Source: Massilia sp. Root133 | GTDB taxonomy: Bacteria; Pseudomonadota; Gammaproteobacteria; Burkholderiales; Burkholderiaceae_D | Direction of reading: 5' to 3' | NCBI RefSeq assembly: GCF_001426525.1 | Contig: NZ_LMEW01000010.1 | Span: 62,001-126,000 of the forward strand | DNA length: 64,000 nt | Shown here: in pieces, positions 31,726-39,514 of the stretch | How positions within the stretch are numbered: the stretch's first letter is position 1 | Layout: every line of letters begins with the position of its first letter | Notes under the pieces: generated by a model | Databases searched by the model: none | The model's input: only the letters and a program-made list of their open reading frames with translations | Told to the model about the DNA's origin: nothing | Translations under genes and position numbers: made by a program

Positions 31726-33167
31726 CCACGTCCCCCTTGCAGTTCGTCCCGCCCCAGGACTTCCACGCGCGCAGCCGCGCGGCGCTGGACGACGTCCAGC
31801 TGCGCCAGAGTTTCAAGGGCGCGATGACCTTTTTGCAGGACAAGCGCCGCAGCCAGTTCGGCGACGACGACGAACTCCAGCGCCTGCGCGACCTCGGCGA
31901 AGCGGTGCGCAAGAACGCGCTCGCCAAACTGCCCGCGCTGCTGGAACGGCTGGAAGCGAAGCTGACGGCGGCCGGCGCCACGGTCCACTGGGCGGCATCG
32001 CCCGAGGAAGCGAATGCGATCATCCACGGCATCGCCACCGCGCGCGGCGCGCACAGCATCGTCAAGGGCAAGTCGATGGCGAGCGAGGAGATCGAGCTCA
32101 ATCACTACCTCGAAGCGCGCGGCGTCAAGTGCCTGGAGTCCGACATGGGCGAGTACATCGTCCAGCTGGCGGGCGAAAAGCCGTCGCACATCGTGATGCC
32201 GGCGATTCACAAGACCCGCGCGGACATCGGCGCGCTGTTCGCCGAGCACATTCCGGACACGGAATACACGGAAGACGTCGACCGCCTGATCCAGACCGGG
32301 CGGCACACGTTGCGCAACGCGTTCGTCGAGGCCGACATCGGCCTGTCGGGCGTGAACTTCGCCGCCGCCGACACGGGCACGCTATGGCTCGTCGAGAACG
32401 AGGGCAACGGCCGCCTGTCGACCACCGTGCCGGACGTGCACATCGCCATCATGGGCATCGAGAAGGTCGTGGAGAAGCTGGAACACATCGTGCCGCTCGC
32501 GAGCCTGCTGACGCGGTCGGCGACGGGGCAGGCCGTCACCACGTACTTCAACCTGATCTCGGGCCCGCGCCGCGCGAATGAACTGGACGGGCCGCGCGAG
32601 CTGCACCTCGTCCTGCTCGACAACGGCCGCACGCAAGCCTACGCCGACGAGGAGCTGCGGGCCACGCTGCAATGCATCCGCTGCGGCGCGTGCATGAACC
32701 ATTGCCCCGTCTACGGCCGCATCGGCGGCCATGCGTACGGCACGACGTATCCCGGGCCGATCGGCGCGATCCTGTCGCCGCACCTGCTGGGCCTCGAGTC
32801 CACGGCGGACCTGGCCACGGCGTCGAGCCTGTGCGGCGCGTGCGGCGATGTCTGCCCCGTGCGCATCCCGATCCCGCAACTGCTCGTGCGCCTGCGCACG
32901 GAAGCGAACCGCGATCCCGACGCCGAGGTCGAACATCCGCTGCGCGGGCAGGGCGCCAAGTACAGCCGCGGCGAGCGCCTCGTCTGGCGCTTCTGGTGCG
33001 GCGCGTTCGGCCGGCCCGGCGTCTACCGCATGTTCCGCTGGGCGGCCACGCGCCTGCGTGTGTTGGCGCCGACGCAGCAACTGGGCTGGACAAAATACAG
33101 AACCCCCCTCAAGCCCGCACCGCGCAGCCTGGCCGACCTGCTGCGCGACAAGAATCAGGCCCAATAA
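31722..33167 (+). CDS. lutB: LutB/LldF, Fe-S and LUD subunit of L-lactate oxidation complex
   Basis: This 481-residue protein has an N-terminal LUD domain (about residues 60-300, with KGKSMASEEIELNHYLE and VNFAAADTGTLWLVENEGN) and two [4Fe-4S] ferredoxin-like motifs, CIRCGACMNHCP and CGACGDVCPVRIP. The C-terminal helical region contains YRMFRWAATRL. It is the electron-transfer core of the LutABC complex. The ATG overlaps the lutC stop. A 26-nt gap with AGGAGA separates it from the permease gene. Confidence 0.94.
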   Translation: MTTSPLQFVPPQDFHARSRAALDDVQLRQSFKGAMTFLQDKRRSQFGDDDELQRLRDLGEAVRKNALAKLPALLERLEAKLTAAGATVHWAASPEEANAIIHGIATARGAHSIVKGKSMASEEIELNHYLEARGVKCLESDMGEYIVQLAGEKPSHIVMPAIHKTRADIGALFAEHIPDTEYTEDVDRLIQTGRHTLRNAFVEADIGLSGVNFAAADTGTLWLVENEGNGRLSTTVPDVHIAIMGIEKVVEKLEHIVPLASLLTRSATGQAVTTYFNLISGPRRANELDGPRELHLVLLDNGRTQAYADEELRATLQCIRCGACMNHCPVYGRIGGHAYGTTYPGPIGAILSPHLLGLESTADLATASSLCGACGDVCPVRIPIPQLLVRLRTEANRDPDAEVEHPLRGQGAKYSRGERLVWRFWCGAFGRPGVYRMFRWAATRLRVLAPTQQLGWTKYRTPLKPAPRSLADLLRDKNQAQ

Positions 33168-33193
33168 GAATTCAATCAATCAAGGAGACTTAG

Positions 33194-34849
33194 ATGGTAT
33201 GGCAACAGGTTTATGATCCGTTCGGCAGCATGGTCCTATCGACCCTGCTGGCCGCGATCCCCGTGGTGGTGATGCTCGCCGCGCTCGGCTTCTTCCACAT
33301 CAAGGCACATATCGCGGCCGCGCTCGGCCTGGCCGCGGCCTTTTGCGTGGCCGTCTTCGCTTACTCCATGCCGGCCGCGATGGCGGGCAAGGCCGCGCTG
33401 CTGGGCGGCTTCACCGGCCTGCTGCCCATCGGCTGGATCGTCCTGAACATCATCTTCCTGCAGCAGCTGTGCGAACAGAACGGCAGCTTCAAGGTGCTGC
33501 AGGCATCGCTGTCCGGCATCACGAACGACCGCCGCCTGCAACTGCTGCTGATCGCGTTCTGCTTCGGCGCGTTCTTCGAGGGCGCGGCGGGCTTCGGCAC
33601 GCCGGTCGCGGTCACGGCCGGCATCCTGATCGGCCTGGGGTTCTCGCCGCTGGCCGCGTCCGGCCTGTCGCTGATCGCGAACACGGCACCCGTCGCATTC
33701 GGCGCGCTCGGCTCGCCCGTGATCACGCTGGCGAAAGTGCACGGCTACGACCTGATGGAAGTGACCGCGATGATCGGCCGCCAGCTGCCGTTCTTCTCGC
33801 TGCTCGTGCCGTTCTGGCTGATCTGGGCGTTCGCCGGCCGCAAGGCGATGTGGGACATCTGGCCCGCGATCCTCGTGACGGGCCTGTCGTTCGCGATCCC
33901 GCAATTCCTCGTGTCGAACTTCATCGGTCCGGAACTGGTGGACATCATCGCGGCCCTCGTGTCGATGGCGTCGCTGATCCTGTTCCTGCGCGTGTGGCAG
34001 CCGAAGACCGTGTGGACGTCGGCCAGCCTGAAGGGCCGCGAGGCGGAGACCGCCCGGCCCGCGGACAGCGTCGGGAAGTACACGCGCGCGGAACTCGTGC
34101 GCGCCTGGACGCCGTGGCTCATCCTGACCGTGTTCGTCTTCATCTGGGGCCTGCCGCCGGTGAAAGCATATTTCAACACGCTGTTCGCGCCGAAATTCCC
34201 GATGGATGGCCTGCATAACCTGGTGATGCGCGTGCCGCCGGTGGTGCCGCACGCCGAGCCGGAAGCGGCCGTCTACGTGTTCAACCTGCTGTCGGCGACG
34301 GGCACCGGCATCCTGCTGTCGGCCATCGTCGGCGCGCTGTTCATGCACTACAGCCTGGGTGCGATCGTGCGCACGTTCGTCCGCACGCTGTGGCTCGTGC
34401 GCTACTCGCTGCTGACCATCGTGCTGATGCTGGCCCTGGGCACGCTCACGCGCTACTCCGGCACCGACACAACGCTGGGTCTCGCTTTCGCCAACACGGG
34501 CGCGCTGTACCCGTTCTTCGGCACCCTCATGGGCTGGCTCGGCGTGGCGATGACGGGTTCCGACACCGCGTCGAACGTGCTGTTCGGCGGCATGCAGAAG
34601 GTGGCGGCGGAGCAGCTCGGCCTGGCCCCGAACCTGATGGGCGCCGCGAACAGTTCCGGTGGCGTCATGGGCAAGATGATCGATGCGCAATCCATCGTCG
34701 TCGCCTCCACGGCCACGCGCTGGATCAACCATGAAGGCGACATCCTGCGCTTCGTCTTCTTCCATTCCTTCGCACTGGCCGTGCTGGTCGGTGTCATGGT
34801 CACGCTGCAGGCGTATGTGTGGCCGTTCACGTTGCTGGTGATCCGATGA
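33194..34849 (+). CDS. lldP: L-lactate/glycolate permease LldP
   Basis: This 551-residue polytopic transporter of the lactate permease (LctP) family has 12 or more hydrophobic helices and the conserved FFEGAAGFGTPVAVTAGILIG and NTAPVAFGALGSPVI motifs. The C-terminal part holds GSDTASNVLFGGMQ and AANSSGGVMGKMIDAQSI. Members import lactate, and related members import glycolate, by proton symport. AGGAGA lies before the ATG. It overlaps glcD by 4 nt (ATGA), tying uptake to both the Lut complex and the glycolate-oxidase-type subunits. Confidence 0.95.
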   Translation: MVWQQVYDPFGSMVLSTLLAAIPVVVMLAALGFFHIKAHIAAALGLAAAFCVAVFAYSMPAAMAGKAALLGGFTGLLPIGWIVLNIIFLQQLCEQNGSFKVLQASLSGITNDRRLQLLLIAFCFGAFFEGAAGFGTPVAVTAGILIGLGFSPLAASGLSLIANTAPVAFGALGSPVITLAKVHGYDLMEVTAMIGRQLPFFSLLVPFWLIWAFAGRKAMWDIWPAILVTGLSFAIPQFLVSNFIGPELVDIIAALVSMASLILFLRVWQPKTVWTSASLKGREAETARPADSVGKYTRAELVRAWTPWLILTVFVFIWGLPPVKAYFNTLFAPKFPMDGLHNLVMRVPPVVPHAEPEAAVYVFNLLSATGTGILLSAIVGALFMHYSLGAIVRTFVRTLWLVRYSLLTIVLMLALGTLTRYSGTDTTLGLAFANTGALYPFFGTLMGWLGVAMTGSDTASNVLFGGMQKVAAEQLGLAPNLMGAANSSGGVMGKMIDAQSIVVASTATRWINHEGDILRFVFFHSFALAVLVGVMVTLQAYVWPFTLLVIR

Positions 34850-36294
34850 ATTCTGCTGTCGCCGCGCTGCGCGCCGTGCTGCCCGACCGCTGTATCCTTG
34901 CCAACGACGAGGAAACGCGCCCCTACGAATGCGACGGCCTCGCCGCCTACCGCCAGATCCCGATGATCGTGCTGCTGCCGGAGAACGAGGCGCAGATCAT
35001 GGCCGCCATCGCCGTGTGCCGGCAATTGAACCTGCCGATCGTGCCGCGCGGCGCCGGCACCGGCCTGTCCGGCGGCGCGATGCCGATCGCGGGCGGCGTC
35101 GTGCTGTCGACGGCGCGCCTGAACCGGATCGTGAAACTCGATCCGACCGCCCGCACGGCCGTCGTGCAGCCCGGCGTGCGCAATCTCGCGATCTCGGAAG
35201 CGGCCGCGCCGCACGGGCTGTATTACGCGCCCGACCCGTCGTCGCAGATCGCGTGCACGATCGGCGGCAACGTCGCCGAGAACTCCGGCGGCGTGCACTG
35301 CCTGAAATACGGCCTCACCGTGCACAACGTGCTGCGCGTGCGGATGGTGACGACGGAGGGCGAGATCGTCGAATTGGGCAGCGAGGCGCTGGACGCGCCG
35401 GGCCTCGACCTGCTGGCCGTCGCCATCGGGTCGGAAGGCATGCTCGGCGTCGTGACCGAGGTGACGGTGAAACTGGTGCCGAAGCCGCGCGTGGCGCGCG
35501 TCGTGATGGCGTCGTTCGACGACATCGTGAAGGCCGGCGATGCCGTCGCCAACGTGATCGCGGCCGGCATCATCCCGGCCGGCCTGGAAATGATGGACCG
35601 GCTGTCGACGCAGGTCGCGGAGGAATTCGTGCACGCGGGTTACGACACGCAGGCCGCCGCCGTGCTGCTGTGCGAATCCGACGGCATCCCCGAGGAAGTC
35701 GAGGAAGAGATCGCGCGCATGAGCGAGGTGCTGAGCGAGTGCGGCGCGACGGCGCTGGCCGTGTCGCGGGACGAGGCGGAGCGCCTGCGCTTCTGGTCCG
35801 GCCGCAAGAACGCGTTCCCGGCCGTCGGCCGCATCTCGCCGGACTATTACTGCATGGACGGCACGATCCCGCGCAAGCACCTCGCCCATGTGCTGCAGCG
35901 GATCGAGGCGATGGAACAGAAGTATGGCCTGCGCTGCGCGAACGTGTTCCACGCCGGCGACGGCAACCTGCACCCGCTCATCATGTTCGATGCGAACGTG
36001 CCGGGCGAATTCCACCGCGCGGAGCAGTTCGGCGCCGACATCCTCGAGCTGTGCGTCGAAGTGGGCGGCACGATCACGGGCGAACACGGCGTCGGCATCG
36101 AGAAGATCAATTCGATGTGCGTGCAGTTCTCGCGCGCCGAGCTGGATGCGTTCCTCGCGGTGAAGCGCGCCTTCGATCCGGCCGGCATCCTCAATCCCGA
36201 CAAGGCGATTCCGACCCTGCACCGCTGCGCCGAATACGGCCGCATGCACGTGCGCCACGGGCGGATGCCGTTTTCCAACCTGCCGCGCTTTTGA
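34846..36294 (+). CDS. glcD: GlcD, FAD-linked oxidase subunit (glycolate / D-lactate)
   Basis: This 482-residue flavoenzyme belongs to the FAD-binding-4 / FAD-oxidase-C family. The pyrophosphate-binding segment VPRGAGTGLSGGAMP lies near residue 70. The region GGNVAENSGGVHCLKYG follows, and the C-terminal part holds NVFHAGDGNLHPLI, the substrate/metal histidine motif, and GTITGEHGVG. GlcD oxidises glycolate or D-lactate and passes electrons to GlcE and GlcF. It overlaps the permease stop, and glcE begins 3 nt after its own stop. Confidence 0.93.
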   Translation: MNSAVAALRAVLPDRCILANDEETRPYECDGLAAYRQIPMIVLLPENEAQIMAAIAVCRQLNLPIVPRGAGTGLSGGAMPIAGGVVLSTARLNRIVKLDPTARTAVVQPGVRNLAISEAAAPHGLYYAPDPSSQIACTIGGNVAENSGGVHCLKYGLTVHNVLRVRMVTTEGEIVELGSEALDAPGLDLLAVAIGSEGMLGVVTEVTVKLVPKPRVARVVMASFDDIVKAGDAVANVIAAGIIPAGLEMMDRLSTQVAEEFVHAGYDTQAAAVLLCESDGIPEEVEEEIARMSEVLSECGATALAVSRDEAERLRFWSGRKNAFPAVGRISPDYYCMDGTIPRKHLAHVLQRIEAMEQKYGLRCANVFHAGDGNLHPLIMFDANVPGEFHRAEQFGADILELCVEVGGTITGEHGVGIEKINSMCVQFSRAELDAFLAVKRAFDPAGILNPDKAIPTLHRCAEYGRMHVRHGRMPFSNLPRF

Positions 36295-36296
36295 AG

Positions 36297-37355
36297 ATGG
36301 ATACGACCTTACAAGACTTCGCCGACCGGATCGGCCATGCCACCGCCACCAGGTCCCCGCTGCGCATCCGCGGCGGCGGCAGCAAGGACTGGTACGGGCA
36401 GGACGTGCAGGGCACGGTGCTCGATACGACGCCGTATCGCGGCATCACCGACTACGAGCCGACCGAACTCGTGATCACGGCCCGCTGCGGCACGCCGCTG
36501 GCCGAGATCGAGGCGCACCTGGCGCGGCACGGCCAGATGCTCGCGTTCGAGCCGCCGCACTTCGGTCCTGGCGCGACGATCGGCGGCACCGTGGCCGCCG
36601 GGCTGTCCGGACCGCGCCGCCAGGCCGCCGGCGCCGTGCGCGATTTCGTGCTCGGGGCCGTGCTGCTGGACGGGAAGGGAGAGACGCTGCACTTCGGCGG
36701 CAAGGTGATGAAGAACGTGGCGGGCTACGACGTGTCGCGCCTGCTGGCCGGATCGCTGGGCGTGTTCGGCCTGATCGCCGAGGTGTCGCTGAAGGTGCTG
36801 CCGCAGCCCGTCGCCGAATGCACGGTGCGGCTGCACATGAACGAGGACGAGGCGCTGCGCCGGCTGAACGAATGGGGCGGCCAGCCGTTGCCCGTCTCCG
36901 CCTCCAGCTGGCACGACGGCGTGCTGGCGGTGCGCCTGTCGGGCGCGCGGTCGGCCGTCGATGCGGCGCGCAAGCGCATCGGTGGCGAGCTGCTGGACGA
37001 TGCCGACGGCTGGTGGCGCGCGCTGCGCGAGCATGACGGCGCGTTCTTCGCGGACGCCGGCAGCCTGTGGCGCCTGTCCCTGCCGACGATTGCGCCACCG
37101 CTGGCGCTGCAAGGTACGCAACTGATCGAATGGGGCGGCGCGCAGCGCTGGCTCCGGACGGATGCCGATGCGGCCACCGTGCGCGCGGCCGCGGGCCAGG
37201 CCGGCGGCCACGCGACGCTGTTCCGCGGTGGCGACCGTCAAGCGGGGGTCTTCCAGCCGCTGGCGCCCGCCGTCCTCGCGATCCACCGCCAACTCAAGAC
37301 TGTGTTCGACCCGGCCGGGGTGTTCAACCGCGGCCGCATGTACAAGGATTTCTAG
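36297..37355 (+). CDS. glcE: GlcE, FAD-binding subunit of glycolate oxidase
   Basis: This 352-residue protein is a shortened relative of GlcD with only the FAD-binding domain. Typical segments are LRIRGGGSKDWYG, GATIGGTVAAGLSGPRR and KVMKNVAGYDVSRLLAGSLG, and it ends at a PAGVFNRGRMY motif. It lacks the catalytic C-terminal domain, as expected of GlcE, which assists electron transfer. The start ATG lies 3 nt after glcD, and glcF begins 3 nt after its stop, so the three are tightly packed. Confidence 0.92.
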   Translation: MDTTLQDFADRIGHATATRSPLRIRGGGSKDWYGQDVQGTVLDTTPYRGITDYEPTELVITARCGTPLAEIEAHLARHGQMLAFEPPHFGPGATIGGTVAAGLSGPRRQAAGAVRDFVLGAVLLDGKGETLHFGGKVMKNVAGYDVSRLLAGSLGVFGLIAEVSLKVLPQPVAECTVRLHMNEDEALRRLNEWGGQPLPVSASSWHDGVLAVRLSGARSAVDAARKRIGGELLDDADGWWRALREHDGAFFADAGSLWRLSLPTIAPPLALQGTQLIEWGGAQRWLRTDADAATVRAAAGQAGGHATLFRGGDRQAGVFQPLAPAVLAIHRQLKTVFDPAGVFNRGRMYKDF

Positions 37356-37357
37356 CC

Positions 37358-38584
37358 GTGCAAACCAATCTCGCCGATTTCATCCGGGGCACGCGCGACG
37401 GCGACGAGGCCGACGCGATCCTGCGCAAATGCGTGCATTGCGGCTTCTGTACCGCCACGTGCCCGACCTATCAACTGTCCGGCGACGAGCTGGAAGGCCC
37501 GCGCGGCCGCATCTACCTGATCAAGCAGGTGCTCGAAGGCCGGCCCGCCACCGATAAGACCCAGGCGCACCTGGACCACTGCCTCACGTGCCGCAATTGC
37601 GAATCGACCTGTCCGTCCGGCGTGCAGTACGGACGGCTGGCCGACATCGGCCGGCGCGTCGTCGAGCAGCAGGTCGCGCGGCCCGCGCGCCAGCGCATGC
37701 TGCGCACGCTGCTGAAGGAGACCCTGCCGCGCCGCTGGCTGTTCACGCCGGCGCTGAAGGTGGGGCAGGCGGTGCGGCCGCTGCTGCCGCAGGCATTGAA
37801 GGACAAGGTGCCGGCGCGGCAAAGCGCGGGCGTGTGGCCGCGCACCGAGCACGCGCACAAGATGCTGTTCCTGGAAGGCTGCGTGCAGCCGGCGATGTCG
37901 CCGAACATCAATGCGGCGACGGCGCGCGTGTTCGATGCCGTCGGCGTGCAGATCGTCGCGGCCAGCCGGGCCGGCTGCTGCGGCGCCATCCGCTGGCACA
38001 TGAACGATGCGGACGGCGGCCGCGCCGACATGCGCCGCAATATCGACGCGTGGTGGCCGTACCTGGAGCAGGGGATAACGACCATCCTGATCAACGCCTC
38101 CGGCTGCGGCGCGATGATCAAGGAATACGGTCATGCGCTGGCCGACGACCCGGCCTACGCGGCGAAGGCGGCGCGCGTCTCGGCCGCGGCGAAGGACGTC
38201 AGCGAAGTGCTGCCCGAGTTCGAGGCCAGGTTGCGGGCGAAGCTGCGCAAACGGGAGACCGGCGAGCGCGTTGCGTATCACCCGCCGTGCACACTGCAGC
38301 ACGGCCAGAAGATCCGCGGCAAGGTCGAGGACCTGCTGCGCGCGGCCGGCGTCGACGTGCGGCTGTGCGCGGACAGCCACCTGTGCTGCGGCTCGGCCGG
38401 CACGTATTCTGTGCTGCACAAGGAGGTGTCGCTGCGCCTGCGCGACGACAAGCTGGCGCGGCTGGAAGCGACGGCACCGGAGCGCATCGTGTCCGCCAAC
38501 ATCGGTTGCATCACGCACCTGCAGTCGGGGACGGACGTGCCGGTGGAGCACTGGGTCGAACTGCTCGATCGCGCGCTGCAGTAA
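37358..38584 (+). CDS. glcF: GlcF, Fe-S subunit of glycolate oxidase
   Basis: This 408-residue protein has two N-terminal [4Fe-4S] motifs (CVHCGFCTATCPTY and CLTCRNCESTCPSG) and two cysteine-rich CCG domains (with AGCCGAIRWHMND and LCCGSAGTYSVL). It carries electrons from the GlcDE flavins to the quinone pool at the inner membrane. The start is GTG at 37358, two nt after the glcE stop. It ends the operon; no clear hairpin terminator follows. Confidence 0.94.
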   Translation: MQTNLADFIRGTRDGDEADAILRKCVHCGFCTATCPTYQLSGDELEGPRGRIYLIKQVLEGRPATDKTQAHLDHCLTCRNCESTCPSGVQYGRLADIGRRVVEQQVARPARQRMLRTLLKETLPRRWLFTPALKVGQAVRPLLPQALKDKVPARQSAGVWPRTEHAHKMLFLEGCVQPAMSPNINAATARVFDAVGVQIVAASRAGCCGAIRWHMNDADGGRADMRRNIDAWWPYLEQGITTILINASGCGAMIKEYGHALADDPAYAAKAARVSAAAKDVSEVLPEFEARLRAKLRKRETGERVAYHPPCTLQHGQKIRGKVEDLLRAAGVDVRLCADSHLCCGSAGTYSVLHKEVSLRLRDDKLARLEATAPERIVSANIGCITHLQSGTDVPVEHWVELLDRALQ

Positions 38585-38610
38585 GGAAAAAAGTGGCCGG
38601 AAATCAAGCC

Positions 38611-38638
38611 TTGCAATGCTGGACTCGAGGTCTATACT
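38611..38638 (+). promoter_or_regulatory. promoter of the 59-aa proline-rich gene
   Basis: TTGCAA (38611-38616) and TATACT (38633-38638) are spaced by 16 bp. The start point would be near 38645, giving a leader of about 25 nt that includes AGGAGG. Confidence 0.65.
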
Positions 38639-38669
38639 GACAGCCTGCTCTGTTTGCAGGAGGCATTCC

Positions 38670-38849
38670 ATGCAGTGTATCCAGTACGCCGCCGGCCACA
38701 AGAACCCGCCATCGGCACCGCCGGCGATTCCACCGATCATCATCAACCCGTTCAAGAGCCAGATCCCATCGCCGGCGATCGACCCGCGCAACACGCCGCC
38801 CGGCCCACCCATCGTGCCGCCCCGCGGCCCCGACCTGCGCATCATCTAG
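38670..38849 (+). CDS. small proline/isoleucine-rich protein, 59 aa
   Basis: The ATG at 38670 is preceded by GCAGGAGG at 7-nt spacing and by its own sigma-70 promoter. The product of 59 residues is 30% proline with repeated PP and isoleucine (PPSAPPAIPPIIINPF, IPSPAID, PPGPPIVPPRGP) and one cysteine near the start. It has no hydrophobic helix, so it is predicted to be an extended, possibly polyproline-II peptide. The expression signals are stronger than those of many larger genes here. No family is recognised. Confidence 0.65.
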   Translation: MQCIQYAAGHKNPPSAPPAIPPIIINPFKSQIPSPAIDPRNTPPGPPIVPPRGPDLRII

Positions 38850-38866
38850 CGGTACGGAAGCGGCGC

Positions 38867-38895
38867 TTGTCCAGTGCGCCGTGAACGCCTATGAT
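38867..38895 (+). promoter_or_regulatory. promoter of the 163-aa hypothetical gene
   Basis: TTGTCC (38867-38872) and TATGAT (38890-38895) are separated by exactly 17 bp. Transcription would begin near 38902, 35 nt before the ATG at 38937. Confidence 0.65.
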
Positions 38896-38936
38896 CTTGC
38901 TTCTGGGCGCATGCCCGCACGACCGAGAAAGCAAGA

Positions 38937-39428
38937 ATGAACGACGACATCCCAGACCACGACGATGATGCTCCCGTGCAGGAGCCCCGTCTGTGGCAGG
39001 GCAACGGCTGGACCGCACGCGTCATCAAGAACGAAGACGACGACGGCTGGGCCGTGGCCATGTACAAGGACGGTGAATCCGAGCCTGCCCTCGTCGGCCC
39101 CTGGACCATGGGCCGCGACAAGAAAAACCCGAAGCCGCTCGATACGCCGGCGTTCCACACGCTCGTCAAGACGGCGTCCGAAGTGATCCGCCGCCACGAG
39201 CAGCAGTTGCACGCGCAATTGCACAAGAGCACCGTCGTCTCGACCGCCGACGGGGAACTGAAGGTGACGCTGGACATCGTCCCGGACGAGGACAATCCGT
39301 ATGCGCTGCTGAGCGCGTTCGACGAGATGGGCGAGCGCGTGGCGCAGGTGCGCGTGCGTCCCGATTTCAAGTTGTCGCCGTCGTCCGCGTCCACCTGGGT
39401 CGAGAACGAGTTTCGCGCGCCCCGGTAA
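38937..39428 (+). CDS. conserved hypothetical soluble protein
   Basis: This 163-residue acidic protein has no signal peptide or membrane segment. The first half holds a small beta-rich region (GNGWTARVIKNEDDDGWAVAMYKDGESEPALVGPWTMGRD). A middle helix (TLVKTASEVIRRHEQQLHAQLHK) and a second beta region (GELKVTLDIVPDED) follow. The two beta regions look similar in style and may be a duplicated domain. A good promoter precedes it. No function can be assigned; it lies alone upstream of the histidine kinase gene. Confidence 0.6.
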   Translation: MNDDIPDHDDDAPVQEPRLWQGNGWTARVIKNEDDDGWAVAMYKDGESEPALVGPWTMGRDKKNPKPLDTPAFHTLVKTASEVIRRHEQQLHAQLHKSTVVSTADGELKVTLDIVPDEDNPYALLSAFDEMGERVAQVRVRPDFKLSPSSASTWVENEFRAPR

Positions 39429-39514
39429 GGCATTTTCGCGACACAACCCCCGCAGAGACGGCCTGAACTGATAAGATTTCCCGAGCGTAACTTTTTGTTC
39501 GATAAGGGGAATCG

